Shown here: one piece after another, positions 62,958 through 64,000 of the stretch
Position numbering within the stretch: position 1 is the stretch's first letter
How the letters are laid out: each line of letters begins with the position of its first letter
Origin: Planctomyces sp. SH-PL14
GTDB taxonomy: Bacteria > Planctomycetota > Planctomycetia > Planctomycetales > Planctomycetaceae
DNA: 64,000 bases
Assembly (NCBI RefSeq): GCF_001610835.1
Contig: NZ_CP011270.1
Location: forward strand, 6,714,001-6,778,000
Direction: 5' to 3'
Program-made: the position numbers and the translations under genes
The notes under the pieces: generated by a model
The model's database searches: none
The model's input: only the letters and a program-made list of their open reading frames with translations
What the model was told of the DNA's origin: nothing

Positions 62958-64000
62958 ATGATCTGCATCACCGTAGCGCCCACTTCGCGGACGCTGGCCA
63001 AAGTCGACATTCTCAACGCGATGCGCTACGCCGACATCGTGGAAGTGGCCCTCGACCATCTGGTCAAGGAGCCGGACGTCAAAGACCTCCTCGAAGGCTG
63101 GGAGAAACCGATCATCATCTCCTGCCGCCGCAAGGAGGATGGAGGCCAGTGGGACGGCAGCGAGTCGGACCGAATGACGCTCCTCCGGCAGGCAATCGTC
63201 GCGGGACCCGCCTACATCGAACTCGACCTCGACATCGCCTCGCGGATCCCGCGGTTCGGCAAGACGCAGCGGGTGATCTGCTTCACCAGCATGGACCGCC
63301 CCGTCCGGGACATCGATTCCATCTTTGACGAAGCGGCACAGGCCCAGGCGGACGTCGTCAAGTTCTGCTGGCCGACGCCGACCCTCGACGACGCCTGGCC
63401 TCTCCTCTCGGCCGTCAGCCAGAAGCGGCGGCTGCCGATCGTCGGGATCGGCCTGGGGCCGGCGGACCGGACGTTTTCGCTCCTGGGCCGCAAGTACGGG
63501 TCTCCGTGGATCTACGCGGCGCTGGAGAAGGGGATGGAGGCTTTCTCCGGGCAGGCGACGGTGTTCGACCTCGACGAGATTTACCACTGGCGGGAGATCG
63601 ACCGGAACTCGACGTTCATCGCTGTGGCGGGGTTCGGCGAGACCCCCACGATGACGACGCGGATCTTCAACCATGCGTTCAAGCTTCTCGGAGCGAATGT
63701 CCGCTGCCTGCCGCTGCAGATCGGCGACCTGTCGATGCTGAAGAAGATGCTCGAGATCCTGAAGGTCCGGGCGATCCTGGCGAGCGGGCCGTCGGGAGGG
63801 CAGCTGCTGCCGCTGGCGGACCACATCGATGAGCAGGATCGCAAGAGCCAGTACGTCGACCTGCTGCTGAAGAAGGACGAGTCCTGGTCCGGGTACAACA
63901 CCCTCTGGCGGTCGGGGCTGATGGCCCTCGAAGGCACGCTCAGCGGGGGAGCGGCGACCGGCCCCCGTCCGCTCGACAAGCACAATATCCTTGTCCTGGG
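62958..64000 (+). CDS. Type I 3-dehydroquinate dehydratase-like / shikimate dehydrogenase-like fusion (3' end outside window)
   Basis: Open from ATG 62958 to the right edge (347 codons). Residues 1-210 follow type I dehydroquinase: ADIVEVALDHL, IIISCRRKEDGGQWDGSESD and ADVVKFCWPTPTLDDAW, with Lys135 as candidate Schiff-base lysine. The usual catalytic His (SYHDF-like segment) is absent: here VICFTSMDRP. From about 215 the sequence resembles the substrate domain of shikimate dehydrogenase (FIAVAGFGETPTMTTRIFNHAF, WSGYNTLWRSGLMALEG), but the usual catalytic Lys (after VTxPxK) and the Asp of GYNTD are not recognisable. Planctomycete AroD/AroE fusions exist; this one may be altered or a paralogue. 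The C-terminus is missing. Confidence 0.72.
   Translation, partial: MICITVAPTSRTLAKVDILNAMRYADIVEVALDHLVKEPDVKDLLEGWEKPIIISCRRKEDGGQWDGSESDRMTLLRQAIVAGPAYIELDLDIASRIPRFGKTQRVICFTSMDRPVRDIDSIFDEAAQAQADVVKFCWPTPTLDDAWPLLSAVSQKRRLPIVGIGLGPADRTFSLLGRKYGSPWIYAALEKGMEAFSGQATVFDLDEIYHWREIDRNSTFIAVAGFGETPTMTTRIFNHAFKLLGANVRCLPLQIGDLSMLKKMLEILKVRAILASGPSGGQLLPLADHIDEQDRKSQYVDLLLKKDESWSGYNTLWRSGLMALEGTLSGGAATGPRPLDKHNILVL

Overview
This is a GC-rich (roughly 65 % by eye), densely coded stretch of a bacterial chromosome, almost certainly from the Planctomycetes (Planctomycetaceae-like). The evidence is a gene content rarely seen together elsewhere: a PSD1-type cytochrome protein (DUF1549/DUF1553) followed by a DUF1501 protein, DUF1559 pilin-like proteins, a TIGR02604-type membrane-bound dehydrogenase, a sulfatase, an LL-diaminopimelate aminotransferase and a bacterial deoxyhypusine synthase-like protein. 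Both window edges cut genes.

Layout. 1-9 kb: dehydrogenase with HEAT-like repeats, a large lipoprotein, and a SWIM+SNF2 helicase. 9-19 kb: secreted amidase-like protein, dapL, a PlsC acyltransferase, two secreted proteins (one Gly/Met-rich) and a TPR-peroxiredoxin protein. 19-25 kb: a surface-glycan cluster with hisF-like, hisH-like and N-acetyl-sugar amidotransferase genes, plus a sulfotransferase and a GT-B enzyme. 25-42 kb: cupin, phosphoglycerate mutase, thioredoxin, TolC, oxidoreductase, sulfatase, DUF1559 loci with small lipoproteins, polysaccharide deacetylase, DHS-like protein, methyltransferase and glycosyltransferase. 42-52 kb: PSD1/DUF1501 pair, methyltransferase, M16 peptidase and pyrH. 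52-64 kb: redoxin, DUF2721, a three-gene membrane cluster with pilin-less DUF1559-like proteins, prolyl oligopeptidase, rhamnulokinase, an FHA-HTH regulator and an AroD/AroE-like fusion.

The most striking content is between the genes. A structured repeat of about 330 bp occurs 11 times in 64 kb, in both orientations and never inside a gene. Nine copies lie just downstream of stop codons and two lie between divergent genes. It has several short hairpins whose stems are kept by paired changes, two arms that are inverted repeats of each other, and two versions of one hairpin loop. No transposase or recombinase gene is visible. A second kind of repeat, short-period words such as ATCTGTG or CCTTGGTG arranged as fold-backs, occupies five other gene ends. 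A double hairpin ending in an intrinsic terminator lies upstream of the rhamnulokinase gene without any gene of its own.

No rRNA, tRNA, CRISPR array, prophage or insertion-sequence gene was recognised.
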